This document shows positions 18,009 to 25,062 of a DNA stretch of 64,000 nucleotides, piece after piece. Within the stretch, counting starts at the first letter, position 1. Each line of letters begins with the position of its first letter. The DNA lies in NCBI RefSeq assembly GCF_027271155.1, contig NZ_CP114542.1:1488001-1552000 (forward strand). Reading direction: 5' to 3'. Source of the stretch: Brevundimonas subvibrioides. GTDB taxonomy: Bacteria; Pseudomonadota; Alphaproteobacteria; Caulobacterales; Caulobacteraceae. Below the pieces are notes generated by a model. That model saw only the letters and a list, made by a program, of their open reading frames with translations. It was not told where the DNA came from and ran no database searches. The position numbers and the translations under genes are program-made.

Positions 18009-18304
18009 CAGGTACGCTCCAGCCAGTGCAGCCATTTGTGCTGCATGGCCTGTTCGATATCGATCCCGGCGCGATCACAGTAGATCAGCAGCATGCCGAG
18101 CACATCGGCGGCCTCGTCGGCCAGCGCCCCGGGATCGGCTTCACCGCGCGCACGGCCCGAGACGCGCAGATGTTCGGCGGTCAGTTCGCCCAGCTCCTCC
18201 TGCAGCTTGAGGATGGCCCAGTCGCCGGAGCGGTCGATGCCGTGCGCTGTGGCGTAGATGTCGGAGATGCGCAGGACGTCTGCGGCGAGATCTGAAATCT
18301 TCAC
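18008..18304 (-). CDS. MazG-like nucleotide pyrophosphohydrolase
   Basis: The 98-residue all-alpha protein has the MazG-type metal-binding pattern EELGELTAEH (about 34-43) and DEAADVLGMLL (about 62-72). These match the EExxE and ExxD pairs used for magnesium-dependent hydrolysis of (d)NTPs to monophosphates. The GTG at 18304 overlaps the stop of the upstream 205-residue gene as GTGA. Position between a thymidylate synthase and folA suggests dNTP pool sanitation; the exact nucleotide substrate is unknown. Confidence 0.83.
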   Translation of the reverse strand: MKISDLAADVLRISDIYATAHGIDRSGDWAILKLQEELGELTAEHLRVSGRARGEADPGALADEAADVLGMLLIYCDRAGIDIEQAMQHKWLHWLERT

Positions 18305-18918
18305 AGGGGGTGCGCGGCGACCCACGCCTCCATACTTCTCATCAGGGTGGATATCGGCAGCCGGTCGATGTCACGCCGGGAAAAGCCCCGCGCGACCAGC
18401 GAATCGTCATTGTCTGCCATGAAGTCAGTGAACTGATCCCACAGGCGCGCTGGCCCGTCCGCGTCCAGCCGCGCCTCCTGATCCAGCCAGTCCCGAACGG
18501 CAGTGAACGCTTCCAGCGGCTGGTTCCCATGGGCCACGATGTCGGAGCTCGACAGGTCCGACAGGGCAGCCTGGTACCGGTAACGCTCGGTTTCCATAAT
18601 CAGGCACTTTTTCTCTGACCAGGGAGCCCCCCCAAAGCGTTTGCACCCGAGGTCAATCCCCAGCTCCAACGGCATGTTCAGCCGGAACAGCTCGCCCGCC
18701 TTGCGGGCCTTGATGCGGGACAGGTCGTGGATGCCGTATTTCGAGCCTTCGATCAGCTCGATAATCTTCTCGATCCGGGGCTCATTGCCATCCAACCGCT
18801 CCGACGCGATCCGCGGTTGGAAGCCGAGGCGGTAGATGCAGAAGACGACGGGCCGCAGCAGCGACTTGTAGTCGTTGTCGAACGGGCAGTTGATGAAGAC
18901 GTTCGTTTCGAACGCCAA
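18301..18918 (-). CDS. Unknown protein with TIR/nucleoside-deoxyribosyltransferase-like features
   Basis: This 205-residue protein has no assigned function. Its order is a beta strand VFINCPFD (7-14), a helix, a second strand near PRIASE, then EKIIELIEGSKYGIHDLSR (about 50-68) and NMPLELGIDLG (about 81-91). The last block carries a Glu placed like the catalytic Glu of nucleoside 2-deoxyribosyltransferases and TIR NADases. That resemblance was judged by eye and is an inference. The C-terminal third is acidic and helical. It lies between a DUF2188 gene (11 bases upstream) and the MazG-like gene (4-base overlap) within the thyA-folA operon. It could act in nucleoside salvage or in defence. Confidence 0.7.
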   Translation of the reverse strand: MAFETNVFINCPFDNDYKSLLRPVVFCIYRLGFQPRIASERLDGNEPRIEKIIELIEGSKYGIHDLSRIKARKAGELFRLNMPLELGIDLGCKRFGGAPWSEKKCLIMETERYRYQAALSDLSSSDIVAHGNQPLEAFTAVRDWLDQEARLDADGPARLWDQFTDFMADNDDSLVARGFSRRDIDRLPISTLMRSMEAWVAAHPL

Positions 18919-18929
18919 CGCAATCCGCC

Positions 18930-19154
18930 TCAGCCTTTGGAGGCCACGGGATCGCGCCCATAGCTGTCTCGCTGGCGGATCGTGCCGTCCTTGCGGTGAA
19001 CATAGAACTCCACGCCGTCCTTGCGGGCGGCATTGCGACCGAATTTGATCGCGTCAGCCTGGGATTCGAACACCCTGGTCGCCTTCGCCGCTCCGCTGCT
19101 GCGAACGGCCCATTCCCCATTCGGACGGGGTACGACATGTTTGTTGGCGGCCAT
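18930..19154 (-). CDS. DUF2188 family small protein
   Basis: The 74-residue basic protein has the DUF2188 pattern: HVVPRPNGEWAVRSSGA, then ATRVFESQADAIKFGRNAA, then EFYVHRKDGTIRQRDSYG. The family has a small beta-alpha-beta fold and no established function. The ATG at 19154 fits the family N-terminus; an upstream in-frame start would add an Arg-rich tail overlapping thyA. It sits between thyA (10-base gap) and the 205-residue gene. Confidence 0.82.
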   Translation of the reverse strand: MAANKHVVPRPNGEWAVRSSGAAKATRVFESQADAIKFGRNAARKDGVEFYVHRKDGTIRQRDSYGRDPVASKG

Positions 19155-19164
19155 TGCGCGGCTC

Positions 19165-20031
19165 CTAGATCGCAACCTGCGCTTTAATATGAGGCCAGGA
19201 CTCGTACCCTTCAAGCACGAAGTCCCCTGGCTCGAAGGCGAACAGGTCTCGCCCGGGCGCGATCGTCATGGTCGGCAGATCGAACGGCTGGCGGGTCAGC
19301 TGCAGTTCCGCCTGTTCGATGTGGTTCGAATAAAGGTGGGCATCGCCGAGGGTGTGGACGAAGTCGCCGGGCTCCAGCCCCACCACCTGGGCGACCATCA
19401 TGGTCAGTAGCGCATAGCTGGCGATATTGAACGGCACGCCCAGGAAGACGTCGGCCGAGCGCTGGTACAGCTGGCAGCTCAGCTTCCCGTCCCCCACGAA
19501 GAACTGGAACAGACAGTGGCAGGGCGGCAGGGCCATGTCCTCGATGTCGGCCGGGTTCCAGGCCGAGACGATATGGCGGCGGCTGTTGGGGTTGGTCTTC
19601 AGACCCTCGATCAGGCGCGTGATCTGGTCGATGCTCTCGCCGTTCGGCGCGGCCCAGGACCGCCACTGCTTGCCGTAGACGGGCCCCAGCTCGCCGTTCT
19701 CATCGGCCCATTCGTCCCAGATGGAACAGCCGTTCTCCTTCAGCCAGCCGATGTTGGTCTCGCCGCGCAGGAACCACAGCAGCTCGACGATGATGGAGCG
19801 CAGGTGCAGCTTCTTGGTCGTCAGCAGGGGAAAACCCTTCGACAGATCGAACCGCATCTGGCGGCCGAACACGCCCAGCGTGCCGGTGCCCGTCCGGTCG
19901 TCGCGCCGCACCCCGTTGTCCAGGATGTCGCGCAGCAGGTTCAGATACTGGAACTCGGGATGATCGACGGGCGCGGCGGCCTGGGCTTCTGTCCGGGCCT
20001 GAAGGTCTGCGAGGATGGCGACGGCGGTCAT
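19165..20031 (-). CDS. thyA: Thymidylate synthase
   Basis: The 288-residue product methylates dUMP to dTMP using methylene-tetrahydrofolate. The active-site Cys171 lies in [11 protein letters not shown]. The [12 protein letters not shown] segment, DDRTGTGT at about 44-51 and the C-terminal AF...[14 protein letters not shown] block are all present. The ATG at 20031 gives a protein about 20 residues longer than E. coli ThyA; the frame extends further upstream without family similarity. It is the first gene of the minus-strand operon ending in folA. Confidence 0.97.
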   Translation of the reverse strand: MTAVAILADLQARTEAQAAAPVDHPEFQYLNLLRDILDNGVRRDDRTGTGTLGVFGRQMRFDLSKGFPLLTTKKLHLRSIIVELLWFLRGETNIGWLKENGCSIWDEWADENGELGPVYGKQWRSWAAPNGESIDQITRLIEGLKTNPNSRRHIVSAWNPADIEDMALPPCHCLFQFFVGDGKLSCQLYQRSADVFLGVPFNIASYALLTMMVAQVVGLEPGDFVHTLGDAHLYSNHIEQAELQLTRQPFDLPTMTIAPGRDLFAFEPGDFVLEGYESWPHIKAQVAI

Positions 20032-20106
20032 GCTCCCAGAATGTCTCCGAAAGGCGATTCGGTCGCCTGAAAACGGGCCCGGCCGAATCACCGGCTGTGG
20101 ATCGAG

Positions 20107-20649
20107 TCAGCCGCTGAATCCGCCGTCATCCAGAAACGCCTGCTCCTCCGGCGTCGTTTCCCGGCCCAGGCAGGCGTTCCGATGCGGGAACCGGCCGAAC
20201 CGGACGATGACGTCGCGGTGGACGTGGGCGAACTTCAGGGCGTCCGGCATGTCGGCCACCAGCGGCAGAAGGGCATCCTGATCGGCCAGATCCTCGGAAT
20301 GCATCAGCGGCATGAACAGGAACTGCCGCAGCTCGGGCTCGAACGTCGCGGGATAGCCATGGGCGATGGCGTCCCGGGCGAAATGGCGAGCCAGCGTATC
20401 GGTCGCGAACTGATGCGCCGTGCCGCGAAAGCTGTTTCGGGGATACTGGTCCAGCACGATCATCAGGGCCAGCGCGCCCTCGGCCCTGTCCATCCAGTCG
20501 TCCAGCTGCCGGCGCGCGGCGGCGAAATGGGCGGCGCGCATGTATTCGCGCACGAGAAAATCGAACTGCGGGTCCTTCCGGTACCACTTGGCGGGACCGG
20601 CCTCTTTCCAGAAGCCGACGATCGTGGATGGCGTTATGAGACCCGGCAT
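20107..20649 (-). CDS. DUF924 family protein
   Basis: The 180-residue soluble helical protein belongs to the DUF924 family, which has a TPR-like fold and no firmly assigned function. Recognisable segments are VGFWKEAGPAKWYRKD at the N-terminus, MIVLDQYPRNSFRGTA (about 62-77) and the C-terminal FGRFPHRNACLGRE with TPEEQAFL. The ATG at 20649 shares the CATG palindrome with the ATG of the divergent reductoisomerase gene. The stop lies 76 bases upstream of thyA. Confidence 0.86.
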   Translation of the reverse strand: MPGLITPSTIVGFWKEAGPAKWYRKDPQFDFLVREYMRAAHFAAARRQLDDWMDRAEGALALMIVLDQYPRNSFRGTAHQFATDTLARHFARDAIAHGYPATFEPELRQFLFMPLMHSEDLADQDALLPLVADMPDALKFAHVHRDVIVRFGRFPHRNACLGRETTPEEQAFLDDGGFSG

Positions 20650-21685
20650 GACCCATTCCTCCTCAGGTGAAGCCTTGGCCCTACCCGCTCCACTGCCCGT
20701 TTTCCATGACCGCGATTGCGATCTGTCGATCATCCGCGGCCGGCGGGTCGCCGTCATCGGCTACGGCAGCCAGGGCCGGACCCATGCGCTGAACCTGCGC
20801 GACAGCGGCGTCGCCGACATCGTCATCGGCCTGAAGGAAGGGTCCGCCACGCGGGCGAAGGCCCAGGCCGACGGCTTTCCCGTCCTGACGGCCGGTCAGG
20901 CGACGGCCGGTGCCGACGTTGTGGCCATGATGGTCTCGGACGAGGCGCACCGCGACCTGTACCGCGACGAGATCGAGCCGAACATCAGGCCCGGCGCGGC
21001 CCTGATCTTCGCCCACGGCCTGTCGGTCCGGTTCGGCCTGGTGACGCCGCGCCCCGACCTCGACGTCATCCTGGATTCGCCCAAGGGCATCGGGCCGCGC
21101 ATCCGCGATCTGTACGAGGCCGGGGAGGGGGTCTTCTGCCTGTTCGGCGTGCATCAGGACGCCACCGGCGGGGCCCATGCCCTGGGGTTGTCCTATGCGG
21201 CGGCGCTCGGCTGTGGGCGCAAGGGCATCCTCGAAACCACCTTCGCCGCCGAGTGCGAGAGCGATCTGTTCGGCGAGCAGGTGGTGCTGTGCGGCGGGGT
21301 CGGCGAGCTGATCGATGCGGCCTTCATGAAGCTGGTCAACGCCGGCTATCCGCCCGAGGTCGCCTGGTTCGAGTGTTTCTACGAGGTCAAGCTGGTCACC
21401 GACCTGATGTACGAGCGCGGCATCGCGGGGGCCTTCGCCAAGATCTCCAACACGGCGGAATACGGCGCTTATCTGACCGGCCCTCGCGTGATCGGCGAGG
21501 CATCCCGCACGGCCATGGACGCGGTGCTGGGCGAGGTTCGCGACGGTTCGTTCGTCCGGCGGCTGATGGCCGATCATGACGCCGGTTCGCCCGAACTGCT
21601 GGCCCGGCGCAAGGCCCTGGGCGAGCGCACGATCGAGGCCGTCGGCGCGCGACTGGCGAGGGTCTCGGCGGCTGCGAAGGGATGA
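20648..21685 (+). CDS. ilvC: Ketol-acid reductoisomerase, divergent class I
   Basis: The 345-residue enzyme catalyses the second step of valine and isoleucine synthesis. It has GYGSQGRTHALNLRDSG for NADP(H), PKGIGP with the catalytic Lys, ECESDLFGEQ with the magnesium ligands, WFECFYEVKL and KISNTAEYG. The block usually read PKGPGH is PKGIGP here, so a commonly conserved His is Pro, and the C-terminus is also atypical. It does not sit with ilvI or ilvH, so it may be a second copy or have altered use. An in-frame ATG at 20636 is an alternative start. Confidence 0.88.
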   Translation: MTHSSSGEALALPAPLPVFHDRDCDLSIIRGRRVAVIGYGSQGRTHALNLRDSGVADIVIGLKEGSATRAKAQADGFPVLTAGQATAGADVVAMMVSDEAHRDLYRDEIEPNIRPGAALIFAHGLSVRFGLVTPRPDLDVILDSPKGIGPRIRDLYEAGEGVFCLFGVHQDATGGAHALGLSYAAALGCGRKGILETTFAAECESDLFGEQVVLCGGVGELIDAAFMKLVNAGYPPEVAWFECFYEVKLVTDLMYERGIAGAFAKISNTAEYGAYLTGPRVIGEASRTAMDAVLGEVRDGSFVRRLMADHDAGSPELLARRKALGERTIEAVGARLARVSAAAKG

Positions 21686-21753
21686 GGCAAGGAGCGCCCG
21701 GATCGCGCTCGGCTCGCGGGTGCCCGCGTCGATCGCGACAGCGCCCAGAATAA

Positions 21754-21830
21754 TGGTCGGAGTGGCAGGATTCGAACCTGCGACCCCTGCGTCCCGAACG
21801 CAGTGCTCTACCAGACTGAGCCACACTCCG
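21754..21830 (-). tRNA. tRNA-Pro (anticodon CGG)
   Basis: The 77-base cloverleaf on the minus strand starts CGGAGTG and has a matching 3' acceptor CACTCCG, discriminator A and an encoded CCA. The anticodon stem is CTGCG/CGCAG with loop TTCGGGA, giving anticodon CGG (reads CCG). The T arm carries GGTTCGAATCC. Confidence 0.97.
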
Positions 21831-21987
21831 ACTTGAGGACGGGGCTTATAGCGACGGGGTTCCGGGGCCGCAAGCGGCGTTCATCCCGGCGGTGAAATAG
21901 ACCGGAAACCGGGTGTTGCATCGCCTGCGCCCTTGGCGTATTCGACCGCCTCCCCAAGGCCCAGGTCTCGGGGCGCACCGGTCCTGC

Positions 21988-22061
21988 TGGGGAATGGTGT
22001 AATGGTAACACTCCGGTTTTTGGTACCGTCATTCTAGGTTCGAGTCCTAGTTCCCCAGCCA
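21988..22061 (+). tRNA. tRNA-Gln (anticodon TTG)
   Basis: The 74-base cloverleaf has acceptor TGGGGAA pairing with TTCCCCA, discriminator G and an encoded CCA. The anticodon loop is TTTTGGT, giving TTG (reads CAA), and the T arm is CTAGGTTCGAGTCCTAG. The top pair of the anticodon stem (C27-T43) is mismatched, but the rest of the fold is regular. Confidence 0.94.
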
Positions 22062-22269
22062 TCCGTCCCCACCTCAAGTCAGGCCCCGCGACGCAGGGTC
22101 GGTGGGTCGCAGGCCCTGCGATCCGGACCTCAGCGGTCGCGGTGATTTCCCTGCGGATACACGGTCCCGTCGCTTTTCATGACACCGGTGAACCCTTCGG
22201 CGGGCCGCGCGTTCGTCGTGTTCGGTCGCCGACACAGTCGCGGGAAAGCGGGTCGCCGGACCTGGGGGT

Positions 22270-22731
22270 ATGTGGGTGAATCAGGCTGCTGACCTTCGGG
22301 TCATGATCGTGGAAGATCAGGCCATCCTGGCGATGGAACTGGAGCTCATACTCGGCGACGCCGGGTGCGATGTCGTGGGCTGTGCCATGGATCGCGACGG
22401 TGCGTTGGAGATCGCGGAACGGGAGCGACCGACGCTGGCGCTGGTCGACGTCAATCTGCTGGACGGGATGACCGGCCCCCAGATCGCCCGCAGGCTCGTC
22501 AGCGAATACGGGACGACCGTGGTTTTCCTGACCGCCAACCCCGAACAGATCCCCGACGGGTTTGCCGGTGCCCTGGGGGCGGTGTGCAAGCCATTCGACG
22601 ACGACACGATCCGCGCCGTCGTCGCCTTCGCCAGCCGCTTCATCACCGACCGGACGGTGGGCGAGGCCCCGCGCAAGTTCCGCCTCGCCCCCTGGCTCGA
22701 GACGCCATCTGACGTGATCCCGGGTCACTAG
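22270..22731 (+). CDS. Single-domain response regulator
   Basis: The 153-residue product is a CheY-like receiver with no output domain. It has the acidic pair in MIVEDQAIL, the phospho-acceptor Asp in LALVDVNLLDG (about residue 60), the Thr in VVFLTANPEQ and the Lys in AVCKPFDDDT. A C-terminal tail of about 30 residues follows. An in-frame ATG at 22303 is an alternative start that removes 11 residues. No kinase is adjacent, so the partner is unknown; single-domain receivers of this kind often serve in phosphorelays or as adaptor proteins. Confidence 0.88.
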   Translation: MWVNQAADLRVMIVEDQAILAMELELILGDAGCDVVGCAMDRDGALEIAERERPTLALVDVNLLDGMTGPQIARRLVSEYGTTVVFLTANPEQIPDGFAGALGAVCKPFDDDTIRAVVAFASRFITDRTVGEAPRKFRLAPWLETPSDVIPGH

Positions 22732-22734
22732 CCC

Positions 22735-24093
22735 TTAGTCGATCTTCAACCGCATACAGATCATCCCGCCGTCCGGATCGCCGCCGTAGGATGGCTCCAG
22801 ACCATCCGGCACGGCGTTGATGGCAAAGAGCGCGCCGAGACCAAACCGGACATGGTCGCTAACCCGCCAGTCGCGGATCGCACCGATCGAGACCTTGCCG
22901 ACCGCATAGACCGGGCCGTGGGCCCCGCCCGGCAGTTCGAGGAGCTCACCGGTCTCCGTGCGTTCGGCCCGAGCGAACACGGTCCAGCGCACATCAGGGC
23001 TGAAGGCGGATTCCAGCGCGAAGGCGTGGGTCGCTTCATCGCCGCCGTGGGCCTTCGCCCCCCATGCCAGGGTGGTCGACCACCAGCCGTCGGTGCCGAT
23101 CCGGCGGGTGTGGATGGCACTGGCCGACCACTTGGTGTCGTCCTCGTCCGGCGACAGCTGTTCGGGCGACTTGACGTCGGCGTATGAGGTCTGCAGCGAC
23201 CATTCGGGCGAGGGATTCCAGGACGCGCGCACCGACCAGCTGTCCAACTCCGGCCTTTCGATGTCGTAGCGATCCTGGTCCGGCTCGCGACCCTTGAAGG
23301 TCGAGGCCTCCAGCTTGAAGGTGTCGTGCACCCACCCGAGGGTCGCCACACCGAATACGATATGGGTCGAGTCCAGCCAGTGGTGGGTGATGGGGGCCTC
23401 TGGAGAGTCCATCGCGCTCAGGCGGTGCATGAAGGCGGGCGGACCGAAGGCGGGCTCGCCCGGCAGGCCGACGTAGGCAAACACGCTGTCCGTGTCCGAC
23501 AGCTGGTGCGCGTAACTGGCCGACAGCTCCATGAACAGGTCGTGCGGATGCTGGCGATCTACCAGGGTGTTTACGCCGTCGGCCGTCTCGCCGGCCGCCA
23601 GCAAGAGGGGATAGCCACGCTTGCCCATGAAGGGATCGGGACTGACCATGGCCCGCAGGTTCAGCGTCGATCCATCGTCGAAGTCTCGCCGCGCCGAGGT
23701 CATGACCATCCCCGAGACGAAAGTCTGGCTCTCGCCTCGCGGACCGTTCTGGCCGTCATAGGTCAGGTTCAGCAGGGCGTGGGTCATGAACGACCAGTCG
23801 CCCCGCATCGTGTGGATGCCGGCGTGCTCTGACCTTTCGGGCTGCCAGCTCGTGCCCGACGCATCGCGGGTCATGGACCAGGGGCCGAGCGGGCTGGTCA
23901 TCGGCTGGTCGCCGTGGACCATCCCGGGCATGAAGTGATCCGTCTGGTCCATCGACGACATGTCGTGGGCTGGTTGGGCCGATGCGCGCGGCATCGGCAT
24001 GGGGTGCGCGGCATGGTCCTGTGCGAAGACAGGCTGGGCGACGGCAAACAGGGATACGCCGACGCTGAGCGCGGCGAGAGATCTGGCAGCCAT
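22735..24093 (-). CDS. Copper-cluster-type outer-membrane protein
   Basis: The 452-residue secreted protein has a signal peptide (cleavage near VFAQ) followed by a Met/His-rich mature N-terminus (HAAHPMPMPR, HDMSSMDQTDHFMPGMVHG). The remainder has alternating beta-barrel-like segments rich in Trp and Tyr, such as WSVRASWNPSPEWSL. Proteins of this shape are found in copper and heavy-metal resistance clusters, where the Met/His stretch probably binds metal; this is inference. The ATG at 24093 fits the signal peptide. The next gene upstream, 63 bases away, encodes another Met/Cys-rich secreted protein. Confidence 0.8.
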   Translation of the reverse strand: MAARSLAALSVGVSLFAVAQPVFAQDHAAHPMPMPRASAQPAHDMSSMDQTDHFMPGMVHGDQPMTSPLGPWSMTRDASGTSWQPERSEHAGIHTMRGDWSFMTHALLNLTYDGQNGPRGESQTFVSGMVMTSARRDFDDGSTLNLRAMVSPDPFMGKRGYPLLLAAGETADGVNTLVDRQHPHDLFMELSASYAHQLSDTDSVFAYVGLPGEPAFGPPAFMHRLSAMDSPEAPITHHWLDSTHIVFGVATLGWVHDTFKLEASTFKGREPDQDRYDIERPELDSWSVRASWNPSPEWSLQTSYADVKSPEQLSPDEDDTKWSASAIHTRRIGTDGWWSTTLAWGAKAHGGDEATHAFALESAFSPDVRWTVFARAERTETGELLELPGGAHGPVYAVGKVSIGAIRDWRVSDHVRFGLGALFAINAVPDGLEPSYGGDPDGGMICMRLKID

Positions 24094-24156
24094 GATGGCT
24101 CCTTGCAAAGAGGGTCCGGGTGGCGAGCGGCTCGCCGAAGAGTCGGTTCGAAGGAC

Positions 24157-24483
24157 TCAGGCCTTGGGTGGACCAGTCTCGGGCATCGCGCGCAGCCCGG
24201 TGGGCAGGACGCGGTCCAGCGCCACCGGGCGGGCGCGAAGTTGCGTGACCGCCGCCCGCATGGGTGGCGTCACCGTCGGCGCAGCGATGCACGCGACGCA
24301 GCAGGCCATGCTCTTCATCGGCCGATCGGGCGTGGAAGCCGGCGACTGGTGATCCCTGCCGGCCATGTCCATTCTCTCATGGCAGGGCGGCGGGCCGGTC
24401 TCGGCCATGACCGGCGCGGCAGCCCCCAGTAGCAGGACGCCAAGCGCGCCGAGCAGCAGCAAAAGGGTTCGAACGGTCGCCAT
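24157..24483 (-). CDS. Small secreted Met/Cys/His-rich protein
   Basis: The 108-residue product has a strong N-terminal hydrophobic segment (TLLLLLGALGVLLLGAAA) and cleavage near VMAE. The mature part contains CHERMDMAGRDH and KSMACCVACIA, with five of its residues Cys and several Met, the usual dress of small periplasmic copper-cluster proteins. No named family was recognised with confidence. It is followed on the same strand by the copper-type outer-membrane protein, so the two are probably one operon. An in-frame ATG at 24501 is the alternative start. Confidence 0.7.
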   Translation of the reverse strand: MATVRTLLLLLGALGVLLLGAAAPVMAETGPPPCHERMDMAGRDHQSPASTPDRPMKSMACCVACIAAPTVTPPMRAAVTQLRARPVALDRVLPTGLRAMPETGPPKA

Positions 24484-24513
24484 GGCCCAGTCTAGGCGCA
24501 TGGACCGTTCGCC

Positions 24514-25062
24514 TCAAGCAAGCCCGCCGCCGAGGTCGAGGCCCGGCGCGGTCGGGGGCGAGCCGTCGGGGGCCAGATCGAGCTGCATCAGGTGCACATC
24601 GATCCAGCGGTCGAACTTCCAGCCGACCTGGGCGTAGGTGCCGACCTGGCGAAAGCCGAGGCGTTGGTGCAGGGCGATCGAAGCCTCGCTGGTGGCGCTG
24701 TCACTGATGGCCCCGATGACATGGCGCAGGCCCATGGCGCGAACGCGATCGACCAGGGCGGTCAGCAGGGCGCGTCCGACCCCGCGACCCCGCGCATCCG
24801 CCTCGACATAGATCGAACCCTCGACGCCATAACGATAGGCGGGGCGCGGCCGGAACGGAGAGGCGTAGGCATAGCCCGCGAAGGCTCCGTCGATCGCGGC
24901 GACGAACCACGGCAGCCCCCTGGCCCGCACCGCCTCGAAGCGCGCCGTCATCTCCGCCAGCGAGGGTGGATCCAGCTCGAACGTCGCCGTGCCGGTCAGG
25001 ACCTCGCGGCCATACAGGGCCGTGATGGCGGGCAGGTCGGACGGGGTCGCCTCGCGGATCAC
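24514..25062 (-). CDS. GNAT-family N-acetyltransferase (phosphinothricin-acetyltransferase-like)
   Basis: The 182-residue acetyltransferase begins IREATPSDLPAITALYG and carries the acetyl-CoA-binding pattern VEADARGRGVGRALLTALVDR (around 95-115) and ALHQRLGFRQVGTYAQVGWKF, the order seen in the PAT/Bar subfamily. The GTG at 25062 overlaps the stop of the upstream oligopeptidase gene (GTGA), so the two are translationally coupled. The acceptor substrate is unknown; family members acetylate phosphinothricin, methionine sulfoximine or other small amines. Confidence 0.87.
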   Translation of the reverse strand: MIREATPSDLPAITALYGREVLTGTATFELDPPSLAEMTARFEAVRARGLPWFVAAIDGAFAGYAYASPFRPRPAYRYGVEGSIYVEADARGRGVGRALLTALVDRVRAMGLRHVIGAISDSATSEASIALHQRLGFRQVGTYAQVGWKFDRWIDVHLMQLDLAPDGSPPTAPGLDLGGGLA

